DNA of 5,796 nucleotides from JAHFQJ01 sp046050125 (GCA_046050125.1 JBJOQB010000155.1:1-5796), one strand, 5' to 3'; shown: positions 1 to 5,299, numbered from the stretch's first letter. Program-made: numbers and translations. The notes: generated by a model from the letters alone, not told the origin.

Positions 1-118
1 CATAATATAGGTAGGTAGATTTACTCGCAAAACTAAGATTGTATCTCGCTCAGAACAAATGGTATCGGTTAACATTAATAAACCTGATGAATTTAACAAA
101 TTTCAGACTATCTTATGC
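1..118. other. Left-edge non-coding stretch, possible outward promoter
   Basis: No coding region is supportable here. It lies downstream of the leftward gene ending at 119, and I see no GC-rich hairpin followed by a T run that would be a clear terminator. On the minus strand there is a weak promoter-like pair pointing off the left edge: TTGCGA (plus 25-30), a 17-base spacer, and TATTAT (plus 2-7). A minus-strand ATG also occupies 3-1, but it overlaps that -10 box and has no Shine-Dalgarno, so it is not evidence for a gene. Confidence 0.25.
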
Positions 119-778
119 TCAGCTCTCTTTAGATAACACTCCCGCATTTAAATCTCTAAAACCTAATTTTTGCATATCTCCACCATTTTTAAAGAGATGT
201 ATTGGTTTAAAAGCAGTTGGTAGTACTGATGTAACATTTGCATTACTAAAAGCACTTTGTGTTTCTTTTTCTCCAGCTAGTGCAACACTCATAGTATAAG
301 CGATAGAATTACAGTTGGTTTGTTGCTGTATTCCATCTGGAAACTTGATATAATCTAAGTTAAGTTTATTTAATGCTGTAGATAGTGATTCATTTATTGC
401 AACTAAACTATGTAATTCAGATTCATCAAATGATTTTATATCAAAAGATTTTGTATATTTACTATCAGAAACAGGGCGTAATTCTGATTCACATACAATT
501 AATTTATCATCTGTTGGGTTTTGAAATTTAATACCTTGGCTTAAAAATTTAGATTTTAAGTTAGTTGGTATTTGTGAAAATTGTGCTGGTGTAAAGTGAA
601 TACCTTGAGATTCAAAAATAATTTCATCTTTTTTTCCTTCACTTCTCTTTACTAAGCTAATGTAAGAATGAGGTAGTATATTCACTAAATCAGGTACAAA
701 TCCTTTTAGAGAAGAATTTCTAGTAATTGGTGCAGATGTAGCACCAACGCAATTTAATTTAAGTATAAGTTTAGCCAT
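119..778 (-). CDS. Unrecognised 219-residue protein, possible permuted papain-like fold
   Basis: I do not recognise this protein by family. It is 219 residues, with no signal peptide or membrane segment, so it looks soluble. Two short stretches stand out: PHSYISLV at 36-43 and TNCNSIAYTMSVAL at 154-167. A histidine before a small residue and a beta-strand, followed over 100 residues later by an Asn-Cys-Asn-Ser at the start of a helix, is the order of catalytic residues in circularly permuted NlpC/P60 or papain-like proteins. His37 and Cys156 would then be the candidate dyad; this is inference from motif order only. The ATG at 778 overlaps the yciB stop by 8 bases and follows an internal Shine-Dalgarno, so translation is probably coupled to yciB. 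The linkage does not itself show a shared function. The stop is TGA at 121-119. It could equally be a lineage-specific protein with no enzymatic role. Confidence 0.75.
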   Translation of the reverse strand: MAKLILKLNCVGATSAPITRNSSLKGFVPDLVNILPHSYISLVKRSEGKKDEIIFESQGIHFTPAQFSQIPTNLKSKFLSQGIKFQNPTDDKLIVCESELRPVSDSKYTKSFDIKSFDESELHSLVAINESLSTALNKLNLDYIKFPDGIQQQTNCNSIAYTMSVALAGEKETQSAFSNANVTSVLPTAFKPIHLFKNGGDMQKLGFRDLNAGVLSKES

Positions 779-1331
779 TAATTTTAATTTCCTCTTTGTG
801 TTTAAACAGCCATGACATTAAAATGCCAAGACCCGCCATAGTCAAGATTGGAAACCCGAAAGTTTTAAAACTTACCCAAGTATCCAAGCTATAGTTGTAA
901 GCTAGTACTAAATTAATTAGCCCTAACGTCCAAAAAAAGGCTGCACTAAAATGATGTGTTTTAGTCCATACTTCTTGTTTATTGATATGTATATCATTTT
1001 TTTCTAATATACTTCTGAATAATTTTTCAGCTAAGTTTTTTTTGTAATATCTCCAGCTTACTTCTAGTGCAATAGCAAATAACCAGTATAAAACAGTAGG
1101 TTTTATTTTAATAAACTTTTCATCATGAAATACTAGTGTTGCTGTACCAAAAATTAGCACTAGTGCTAGTGTAACCCATTGGATAGCTGTTAAATGTTTA
1201 TTTCTAACATAAAGTATAATGCTTTGTACTAGTGTTGCACCCATTAATAAAGCAGTTGCTACATAAATGCCTTGAAGTTTAAACGCAACTATAAAAATAA
1301 TTATAGGTAATAATTCAAGAAGTGTGTTCAT
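771..1331 (-). CDS. yciB: Inner-membrane septation protein A family, YciB
   Basis: YciB (also called IspZ or septation protein A) is a polytopic inner-membrane protein. In enterobacteria it is linked to envelope integrity and the cell elongation/division machinery, and in Shigella to intracellular septation. The 186-residue length is close to the roughly 180 usual for the family. The family signature is clear: an N-terminal ELLPIIIFIVAFK segment, Gly-Ile-Tyr-Val-Ala-Thr-Ala at 21-27, FGTATLVFHDEKFIKIKPT at 61-79, and WVSFKTFG at 152-159. Five or six hydrophobic helices can be drawn (about 3-19, 22-41, 49-67, 77-93, 127-145, 153-175). The tail is charged. The start has no good Shine-Dalgarno and lies 25 bases after the obg stop, so it is probably co-transcribed with obg. 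It overlaps the next gene by 8 bases. The family assignment is firm; the biochemical role is not settled even in model species. Confidence 0.96.
   Translation of the reverse strand: MNTLLELLPIIIFIVAFKLQGIYVATALLMGATLVQSIILYVRNKHLTAIQWVTLALVLIFGTATLVFHDEKFIKIKPTVLYWLFAIALEVSWRYYKKNLAEKLFRSILEKNDIHINKQEVWTKTHHFSAAFFWTLGLINLVLAYNYSLDTWVSFKTFGFPILTMAGLGILMSWLFKHKEEIKING
790..796 (-). promoter_or_regulatory. Shine-Dalgarno of the 219-residue gene, inside yciB
   Basis: On the minus strand AAGAGGA lies 11 bases before the ATG at 778. It is formed by the Lys-Glu-Glu codons near the end of yciB (AAA GAG GAA). This strong site supports the chosen start and indicates that the downstream gene is translated from the same message, coupled to yciB termination. 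Confidence 0.6.
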
Positions 1332-1356
1332 ATTTTATTGTAAATTAGATATATTA

Positions 1357-2478
1357 TTAATCATCACTATTGTTAATAGGCATAAATCTTGGGTCATCTT
1401 TAAACATTGCCATAGAATCATCAACATTAAACCTTGGGTCTTGTGCTAAATTAAATTCATCATCTTTTGTTTTTTGCTTTTCCAAGTATGCATATATATC
1501 AAGGCATAGATTTTGACAGCCATCGCCAGTTAATGCGGATATAGTGTAGATTTTATCTTTTGGATAAAGTTTAGAAAATCTTTTGATTAATTCATCACAT
1601 AAGCTATTTTCTAACATATCAACTTTATTTAGTAGTAGCCATCTTGGCTTACTGAAAAGCTCATCATCATATTTTTCTAATTCTTTAATAATTGCTTTTG
1701 CTTCTTTAATTGGGTCTACTTCATCATTAAATGGCGATACATCAACAACATGCAATAGTAAATGTGTACGTTGTAAATGCCTTAAAAATTGATGCCCTAA
1801 ACCTGCACCATCGGCTGCACCTTCAATTAATCCTGGAATATCTGCTACAACAAAGCTTTTGCCATGAGCTACTCTAACTACGCCTAAGTTTGGTTCAAGT
1901 GTAGTAAATGGGTAGTCAGCTACTTTAGGTTTTGCATTTGAAATACTGCGTATTAATGTTGATTTTCCTGCATTTGGCATGCCTAGTAAACCAATATCAG
2001 CTAATACTTTTAATTCTAAATATAAATTTCTGAATTCGCCTTCAGTACCTTTCGTTGCAGTTTTTGGTGCTCGGTTTGTACTGCTTTTAAAACGCATATT
2101 ACCCCAACCACCTACACCGCCTTTTACGATTTCTACTTTTTGATTTGCTTCAACAAGGTCAGCTACAATTTCTTGTGTTTCTTCGTCAATTATAAGTGTT
2201 CCTACAGGCATTCTTAGGGTTAAGTCGTTGCCTGCTTTACCGTAGCATTGAGCTCCCCTGCCACTTTCACCATGTTGTGCTTGATGTTTTTTTGAATAGC
2301 GATAATCAATTAAGGTGTTGATATTTGGGTCAGCCACTGCCCATATACTTCCACCTCTTCCGCCATCTCCTCCATCTGGACCACCAAATGGAATGCATTT
2401 TTCTCTACGGAACGAAATGGTACCATTGCCACCATTACCAGCGATTACTTCGATATAGGCTTCGTCAATAAATTTCAT
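1357..2478 (-). CDS. obg: Obg-family GTPase (ObgE/CgtA)
   Basis: Obg is an essential, slowly hydrolysing GTPase that binds the 50S ribosomal subunit, acts in its late assembly, and links to stress and (p)ppGpp signalling. The protein is 373 residues. The glycine-rich Obg fold fills about 1-158, with the expected GGPDGGDGGRGGS (32-44) and KSSTNRAPKTATKGTEGE (131-148). The G domain follows with all motifs: P-loop GMPNAGKST (166-174), switch I region PFTTLEPNLG (190-199), DIPGLIEGAA (213-222), NKVD (284-287) and SAL (314-316). The tail after about 338 is acidic and carries two copies of a DPRF element (347-350 and 362-365). All nucleotide-binding residues are intact. The start MKFIDEA is the family's standard one, although no Shine-Dalgarno precedes it. 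The gene is preceded by PAP2, not by rplU-rpmA as in many proteobacteria, and followed by yciB. A tandem hexamer array sits 43-84 bases before the start. Confidence 0.99.
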   Translation of the reverse strand: MKFIDEAYIEVIAGNGGNGTISFRREKCIPFGGPDGGDGGRGGSIWAVADPNINTLIDYRYSKKHQAQHGESGRGAQCYGKAGNDLTLRMPVGTLIIDEETQEIVADLVEANQKVEIVKGGVGGWGNMRFKSSTNRAPKTATKGTEGEFRNLYLELKVLADIGLLGMPNAGKSTLIRSISNAKPKVADYPFTTLEPNLGVVRVAHGKSFVVADIPGLIEGAADGAGLGHQFLRHLQRTHLLLHVVDVSPFNDEVDPIKEAKAIIKELEKYDDELFSKPRWLLLNKVDMLENSLCDELIKRFSKLYPKDKIYTISALTGDGCQNLCLDIYAYLEKQKTKDDEFNLAQDPRFNVDDSMAMFKDDPRFMPINNSDD

Positions 2479-2520
2479 ATAGGACTATAATAAGTGATAA
2501 AAATCTGCAAATGATATATT

Positions 2521-2562
2521 CTAAATCTAAATCTAAATCTAAATCTAAATCTAAATCTAAAT
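2521..2562. repeat. Hexanucleotide tandem repeat, (CTAAAT)x7
   Basis: Seven perfect, contiguous copies of CTAAAT (ATTTAG on the obg strand) span 42 bases, followed by an imperfect eighth unit (TCTAAAAT). The array is intergenic, 43-84 bases upstream of the obg start. If the candidate extended -10 at 2607-2615 is used, the array lies in the obg 5' leader. Perfect short repeats of this kind change copy number by slipped-strand replication. Here that would alter leader length or promoter spacing but no reading frame. Confidence 0.95.
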
Positions 2563-2606
2563 TCTAAAATATAAATATGCACATTTATTTAGATGTATAA
2601 AGTCTG

Positions 2607-2615
2607 ATTATAACA
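2607..2615 (-). promoter_or_regulatory. Candidate extended -10 promoter for obg-yciB
   Basis: On the minus strand the sequence is TGTTATAAT, a perfect TGn extension plus TATAAT hexamer (hexamer at 2612-2607). No convincing -35 lies at normal spacing, which extended -10 promoters can tolerate. Transcription would start near 2600 and give a leader of about 122 bases containing the hexamer repeat. A second TATAAT occurs on the same strand at 2620-2615. In DNA this AT-rich such matches arise by chance, so confidence is moderate. Confidence 0.35.
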
Positions 2616-2620
2616 TTATA

Positions 2621-3301
2621 TTACTTTGGTGCATATTTTTTTGCTAGGAAAATCCCTATATTTGTAATTGTGCATGCTATGTATATGCTGGCTAAGGTAT
2701 GTGATAAAAAATGAGCTCCCCGCATTTGTTGAGATATTCCAAGGATTAAGCCTGCAATTATTCCACCTATATAAAAGTAACGAGCTATTTTTATATTATT
2801 TCTATAGTAAAAAATTAAACTAATTCCCATAATGCAAAGTCCTGTACTAGCATGCCCTGCTGGAAAACATTTGCCTGCTATGTGTGGTGCATATTCCCAC
2901 CATGCAACAAGTTTGGTATTACTTCCATAAATTTCTAAATCCCATGGGCATGCATGCGATGAAAATTTTTTTAGAGTTGAAATTGTTAGTGGTATTAATG
3001 AAATGATGCCAAAGCTAGATAGAATAATTTTTTTATTGTATTTTTTATAGATGAAATATATATAACATAAAGCAATAAAAATAATAATTGAATACTTAAC
3101 ATATACATGAATAAATTTTGCTAACCACCAATTATTTTTGAGGTTAAATTTGTTGATATTAATATCAAAAAAATAGTTGGCACATATTATATCAATTTGG
3201 GGGTATAAGTTAAAAATGAGTAAGCCAATTATGCCAATCATAAAAAATATGCAAAAAAAAGCTAAGTAATTGTTTGTGATTTGATTTGATTTATTAAACA
3301 T
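2621..3301 (-). CDS. PAP2-superfamily membrane phosphatase
   Basis: This is a 226-residue inner-membrane protein of the PAP2 (type 2 phosphatidic acid phosphatase) superfamily, whose members remove phosphate from lipid carriers such as phosphatidic acid, undecaprenyl diphosphate or lipid A. Six hydrophobic segments are visible (about 12-31, 69-87, 93-108, 152-167, 175-189, 203-219). The three signature regions are present: LKKFSSHACPWDL (110-122), KCFPAGHAS (144-152) with His150, and RGAHFLSH (194-201) with His197 as the likely nucleophile. Two positions differ from the textbook third motif: Gln191 where Arg is usual, and His201 where Asp is usual. From memory, a proteobacterial PAP2 subgroup with the same RGAHxxSH and CPWDL wording exists, so I read this as a subgroup trait and not decay. 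The substrate cannot be decided. The gene is visibly more AT-rich and isoleucine-rich than obg. It is transcribed away from the pilus genes, and no Shine-Dalgarno precedes the ATG. Confidence 0.9.
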   Translation of the reverse strand: MFNKSNQITNNYLAFFCIFFMIGIIGLLIFNLYPQIDIICANYFFDININKFNLKNNWWLAKFIHVYVKYSIIIFIALCYIYFIYKKYNKKIILSSFGIISLIPLTISTLKKFSSHACPWDLEIYGSNTKLVAWWEYAPHIAGKCFPAGHASTGLCIMGISLIFYYRNNIKIARYFYIGGIIAGLILGISQQMRGAHFLSHTLASIYIACTITNIGIFLAKKYAPK

Positions 3302-3351
3302 AGTTTTTGCTTGAATATATTTGTCATGCTTATTTTTATATTAAGAGTAAG

Positions 3352-3360
3352 AGTATAACA
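3352..3360 (-). promoter_or_regulatory. Candidate extended -10 promoter for the PAP2 gene
   Basis: On the minus strand the sequence reads TGTTATACT, a TGn extension followed by TATACT (hexamer at 3357-3352). It would place the transcription start near 3345 and a leader of roughly 44 bases before the ATG at 3301. No good -35 is seen at 16-18 bases. It is the best match on that strand in the region, but AT-richness limits certainty. Confidence 0.35.
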
Positions 3361-3436
3361 AAACCTAGTAAGCATATAAATATTTACGATGTAAAAGGTA
3401 TTTAATTAAATTAATTTGCATAAAAATGTATGTAAC

Positions 3437-3544
3437 ATGCAACTATTTATTTTGTTTCGACACAACATATTATTTGGGCTATATTTAGTATTAGGGATAA
3501 TACCTGTGTTATTTGTGTTTATTTTAATCATTCAAGCCTATTAA
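3437..3544 (+). CDS. Possible 35-residue single-span membrane peptide
   Basis: A short open frame runs from ATG at 3437 to TAA at 3542-3544. The 35-residue product begins MQLFILFRHN, continues as one almost unbroken hydrophobic segment (about 11-33), and ends QAY. A short basic N-terminus followed by one helix is the usual layout of bacterial small membrane proteins. Against it: no Shine-Dalgarno precedes the ATG, and T-rich DNA encodes hydrophobic residues by chance. It ends 12 bases before the candidate pilV promoter. No family is recognised, and I would treat it as unproven. Confidence 0.2.
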   Translation: MQLFILFRHNILFGLYLVLGIIPVLFVFILIIQAY

Positions 3545-3556
3545 AATATTATAAAG

Positions 3557-3565
3557 TGCTATAAT
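3557..3565 (+). promoter_or_regulatory. Candidate extended -10 promoter for pilVWX
   Basis: TGCTATAAT is a perfect extended -10 (TGn at 3557-3559, TATAAT at 3560-3565). Transcription would begin near 3572 and leave a leader of about 185 bases before pilV. No standard -35 lies 16-18 bases upstream, and I found no sigma-54 type GG/GC pair before pilV. Dyads follow in the leader, including the perfect 10-bp palindrome ACTATATAGT at 3569-3578. Confidence 0.35.
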
Positions 3566-3576
3566 GTAACTATATA

Positions 3577-3600
3577 GTGTACTAGTAGGTTGTAGTACGC
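3577..3600 (+). promoter_or_regulatory. Inverted repeat, possible leader hairpin
   Basis: GTACTA (3579-3584) and TAGTAC (3593-3598) are perfect inverted arms around an 8-base loop. In RNA the stem extends by a U-G and a G-C pair to eight base pairs (3577-3600). It falls immediately after the transcription start predicted from the extended -10. No T run follows on either strand, so it is not an intrinsic terminator. It could be a 5' leader hairpin or a protein-binding dyad. Confidence 0.35.
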
Positions 3601-3611
3601 CCTATAAAAAT

Positions 3612-3634
3612 AGCAAAATAGCAAAACAGCAAAA
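3612..3634 (+). repeat. Three AGCAAAA direct repeats
   Basis: AGCAAAA occurs at 3612-3618, 3620-3626 and 3628-3634, in a strict 8-base period with one variable base between copies (T, C). It lies in the predicted pilV leader. The function is unknown; it may simply be a small slippage product. Confidence 0.7.
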
Positions 3635-3700
3635 GATATTTTAGTTGTTATGTCAAATTGTCTTTATTTGCTGTACTGTTTGTGCCGTTTAAATCGCAAA

Positions 3701-3720
3701 ATGATTAATCGATTAATCAT
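3701..3720. promoter_or_regulatory. Perfect 20-bp palindrome upstream of pilV
   Basis: ATGATTAATC (3701-3710) is followed directly by its exact reverse complement (3711-3720) with no spacer. The core is two tandem copies of GATTAATC, itself an 8-bp palindrome. It ends 36 bases before the pilV ATG and lies downstream of the candidate promoter. That fits an operator for a dimeric repressor or a site affecting the leader. The binding protein is unknown. Confidence 0.6.
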
Positions 3721-3747
3721 GGTAATCAATAATAATCAAGTAATCAA
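3706..3747 (+). repeat. Five spaced TAATC motifs before pilV
   Basis: TAATC starts at 3706, 3714, 3723, 3733 and 3741, that is at intervals of 8, 9, 10 and 8 bases. The last three copies are all TAATCAA, and the first two belong to the palindrome. The array ends 9 bases before the pilV ATG, in the place where a Shine-Dalgarno would normally be. Roughly helical spacing of direct repeats suggests a cooperative DNA-binding site, but this is inference. Confidence 0.6.
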
Positions 3748-3756
3748 AAGTAAAAC

Positions 3757-4323
3757 ATGAAACAAAAAATTAAGATGTTAAAATCATTAAATAATAAGCG
3801 ATATAGAGGTGTGAGTCTTATCGAGGCATTAGTTGCTGTAGTAGTTTTTACAATAGGCTTGGTTGGTATATCTAAAATGATAGGTAATGCACTTAAATCA
3901 ACCCAAGCTAGTGAGGGGCAGGGAAATATTGCTATATTGGTTGATGATTTATTTGAGAGAATGTCAATGTTAAATGCTGCAGGTGGTACAAGCAAAACGA
4001 ATGAGGGTAACATTGCTAAAAATGCTTTTTTAGATAATTCAAGTTGTGCTATGTTTACTGATGATATAAGTAAAAACAGATGTGCTTTAGGTCAATTAAG
4101 TCGCCAAGAATGGAATAGTCAAATAGCAACATTATTAGGTAATGATTTAATTAGTGTTAATGTATGTCGTAAAGTAAGTGCATCAAGTGCTAATTGTGTT
4201 GCAAATACTGATAGCACAAGGTTTATTTTTGTTGATATTAAATGGAAGCAAAAAATAGTTGGTAAAGCTAAAACAGGAGAAACAACGGTTACGGGTAACT
4301 ATGTGGCTCATGTGAGTATGTAA
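3757..4323 (+). CDS. pilV: Type IV pilus minor pilin PilV
   Basis: This is a minor pilin of the type IVa pilus, inserted in the inner membrane and, after processing by PilD, part of the priming/tip complex with PilW, PilX and PilE/FimU-type proteins. The 188-residue precursor has a class III leader ending RYRG at 15-18, cleaved before Val19. Mature residue 5 is Glu23, and a hydrophobic alpha1 stretch follows to about 43. The mature body has an ERMS segment at 67-70, where PilV proteins usually carry ERMR. Four cysteines (97, 109, 137, 147) could form two disulfides. A late strand reads FIFVDIKWKQK (156-166), like the conserved late Trp strand of PilV. No stop-free codon lies upstream of the chosen ATG, since TAA is at 3751-3753. 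Met7 is an alternative start giving a 12-residue leader; neither has a Shine-Dalgarno. It is first of at least three pilin genes; no fimT/fimU gene precedes it here. Confidence 0.88.
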   Translation: MKQKIKMLKSLNNKRYRGVSLIEALVAVVVFTIGLVGISKMIGNALKSTQASEGQGNIAILVDDLFERMSMLNAAGGTSKTNEGNIAKNAFLDNSSCAMFTDDISKNRCALGQLSRQEWNSQIATLLGNDLISVNVCRKVSASSANCVANTDSTRFIFVDIKWKQKIVGKAKTGETTVTGNYVAHVSM

Positions 4324-4352
4324 TATATATAATATATAAGAAATAAAAAGAT

Positions 4353-4356
4353 AGGA
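4353..4356 (+). promoter_or_regulatory. Shine-Dalgarno of pilW
   Basis: AGGA lies 7 bases before the ATG at 4364, within the 40-base pilV-pilW gap. The rest of the gap is nearly pure A/T (TATATATAATATATAAG). The site fixes the pilW start and thus its 23-residue leader. Confidence 0.7.
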
Positions 4357-4363
4357 AAATTAA

Positions 4364-5299
4364 ATGCAAAATAATCAAAGCAAATTATTTTTTGTATATA
4401 AGAGGACGAATCATTTTACAAATCATAATGGTTTTACCATATTAGAATTACTAATTGCATTGGTAATTAGCTCTGTTTTGGCAGTAGGTGTTGGTTCAGT
4501 TTACTATGGGATTAGAAGTACACAAAACTCACAAAACAGCGTAAGTGAAATACGAGATAATTTATTTATTGCTTTAGACCGTATAGAAAGCGTAATAAAA
4601 CAGGCGAATTTTACAGAGTATAGCGAACAAAAGTATAATCCTAATGAAACATTTATGCAATTAACCAGCCCAATTCTTACCCAACTTCCAGGCGATAGCA
4701 CAAACCATACTTCTAATGCAACTGCAACAAATGGTAGTGATACCTTCACTTTAGATGTAAGTTCTCCAGATAACTCAAGTGAAATGGTAGATTGCACAGG
4801 TGCTGCTATGCCTGCAAGTACTTATAATCTTAAAAAGAGTGTATATCAGAAATTTACTGTGAGTGGCGATAATTTGATGTGTAGCACTAATGTTAGAACA
4901 CGTGATTTATCTGCTGGTACTGATAGTTATTCTGGTTTTTCAGCTCCAATTAGAATTGCTGCAGGTGTTAGAAATATGCAGGTGTTTTATGCAGTTAAAG
5001 ATGAAGAGCAAGGTTGTGGTGTAAGTAATAGCAGTAATGCATGGAAAACAGCTTCAGAAATTGCTGATTTTTCAAAAGTTTGTGCTATGAATATATCATT
5101 ACTGGCAATTAGCCAAACCGGGCAGATTGTAAACGTTGCCCAAGAAACCACATCTCAAAAAACATTTAATTTAGCACTAAATAATACTATAAATGATAAT
5201 GTAGCAAAAAATATAACTATGAGCATTAGTTCTAGCTTATTGAAAAATACTCGTGTAGTTAGAAAAATAGTTTTTCTACGTAATAATGATAAATACTAA
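4364..5299 (+). CDS. pilW: Type IV pilus minor pilin PilW
   Basis: PilW is a larger minor pilin that works with PilV and PilX in priming pilus assembly and presenting PilY1 at the tip. The 311-residue precursor has a fairly long 23-residue leader ending HNG. The junction is G23/FTILELLIALVISSVL, with Glu28 as mature residue 5. Helix alpha1 continues through NSVSEIRDNLFIALDRIE (58-75). The globular part shows the family's late signature APIRIAAGVRNMQVFYAVKD (194-213) and a C-terminal strand TRVVRKIVFLRN (296-307). Four cysteines (144, 173, 218, 240) fit two disulfides, as expected for a periplasmic or surface fold. The length is in the usual PilW range. It lies 40 bases after pilV and 48 before pilX in one orientation, consistent with an operon. 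The family assignment is secure; the middle region (about 95-190) is low in similarity to anything I can recall, which is normal for PilW. Confidence 0.92.
   Translation: MQNNQSKLFFVYKRTNHFTNHNGFTILELLIALVISSVLAVGVGSVYYGIRSTQNSQNSVSEIRDNLFIALDRIESVIKQANFTEYSEQKYNPNETFMQLTSPILTQLPGDSTNHTSNATATNGSDTFTLDVSSPDNSSEMVDCTGAAMPASTYNLKKSVYQKFTVSGDNLMCSTNVRTRDLSAGTDSYSGFSAPIRIAAGVRNMQVFYAVKDEEQGCGVSNSSNAWKTASEIADFSKVCAMNISLLAISQTGQIVNVAQETTSQKTFNLALNNTINDNVAKNITMSISSSLLKNTRVVRKIVFLRNNDKY

Larger units (their letters stand above)
3302..3756. other. Divergent 455-base intergenic control region
   Basis: This stretch separates the leftward PAP2 gene from the rightward pilV cluster, so it must hold promoters for both. 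It contains candidate extended -10 boxes on each strand (3352-3360 minus, 3557-3565 plus), a hydrophobic small open frame (3437-3544), a hairpin-forming repeat (3577-3600), three AGCAAAA units (3612-3634), and a palindrome with TAATC repeats next to pilV (3701-3747). I see no tRNA, no insertion sequence and no clear intrinsic terminator. Confidence 0.8.

Noticed and set aside
39..299. Plus-strand open frame of 86 codons
   Set aside because: It lies mostly antisense to the 3' part of the leftward 219-residue gene, has no ribosome-binding site, and its product is not protein-like in composition. The leftward gene has a Shine-Dalgarno and coupling.
1131..1238. Repeated TACTAGTGTTGC (1131-1142 and 1227-1238) with further ACTAGT sites in yciB
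   Set aside because: Both copies encode the same Ala-Thr-Leu-Val tetrapeptide with the same codons, so the repetition is explained by coding and codon bias.
1583..1792. Plus-strand open frame inside obg
   Set aside because: It is antisense to the G domain of a secure GTPase gene; the serine- and leucine-rich product is a shadow.
2521..2562. Reading the hexamer array as a CRISPR array or telomere-type sequence
   Set aside because: Units are contiguous without spacers, so it is not CRISPR. It is internal to the chromosome window and only superficially resembles telomeric repeats.
3401..3417. Overlapping AT palindromes TTTAATTAAA and AAATTAATTT
   Set aside because: Pure A/T palindromes of 10 bases are common in this composition and there is no supporting context.
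3416..3442. TTGCAT ... ATGCAA inverted repeat with a 15-base spacer
   Set aside because: Six-base arms with a long spacer are expected by chance in a few hundred bases of AT-rich DNA, and nothing extends the pairing.
3723..3754. IHF binding site before pilV (AATCAA occurs three times)
   Set aside because: None of the three AATCAA copies is followed by TTR after four bases, so the full WATCAANNNNTTR consensus is not met.
3744..4013. Minus-strand open frame over the pilV 5' half
   Set aside because: It is antisense to the pilV leader and alpha1 region, and pilV is supported by a clear prepilin cleavage site.
4504..4797. Minus-strand open frame inside pilW
   Set aside because: It is antisense to pilW with no start signal or recognisable product.
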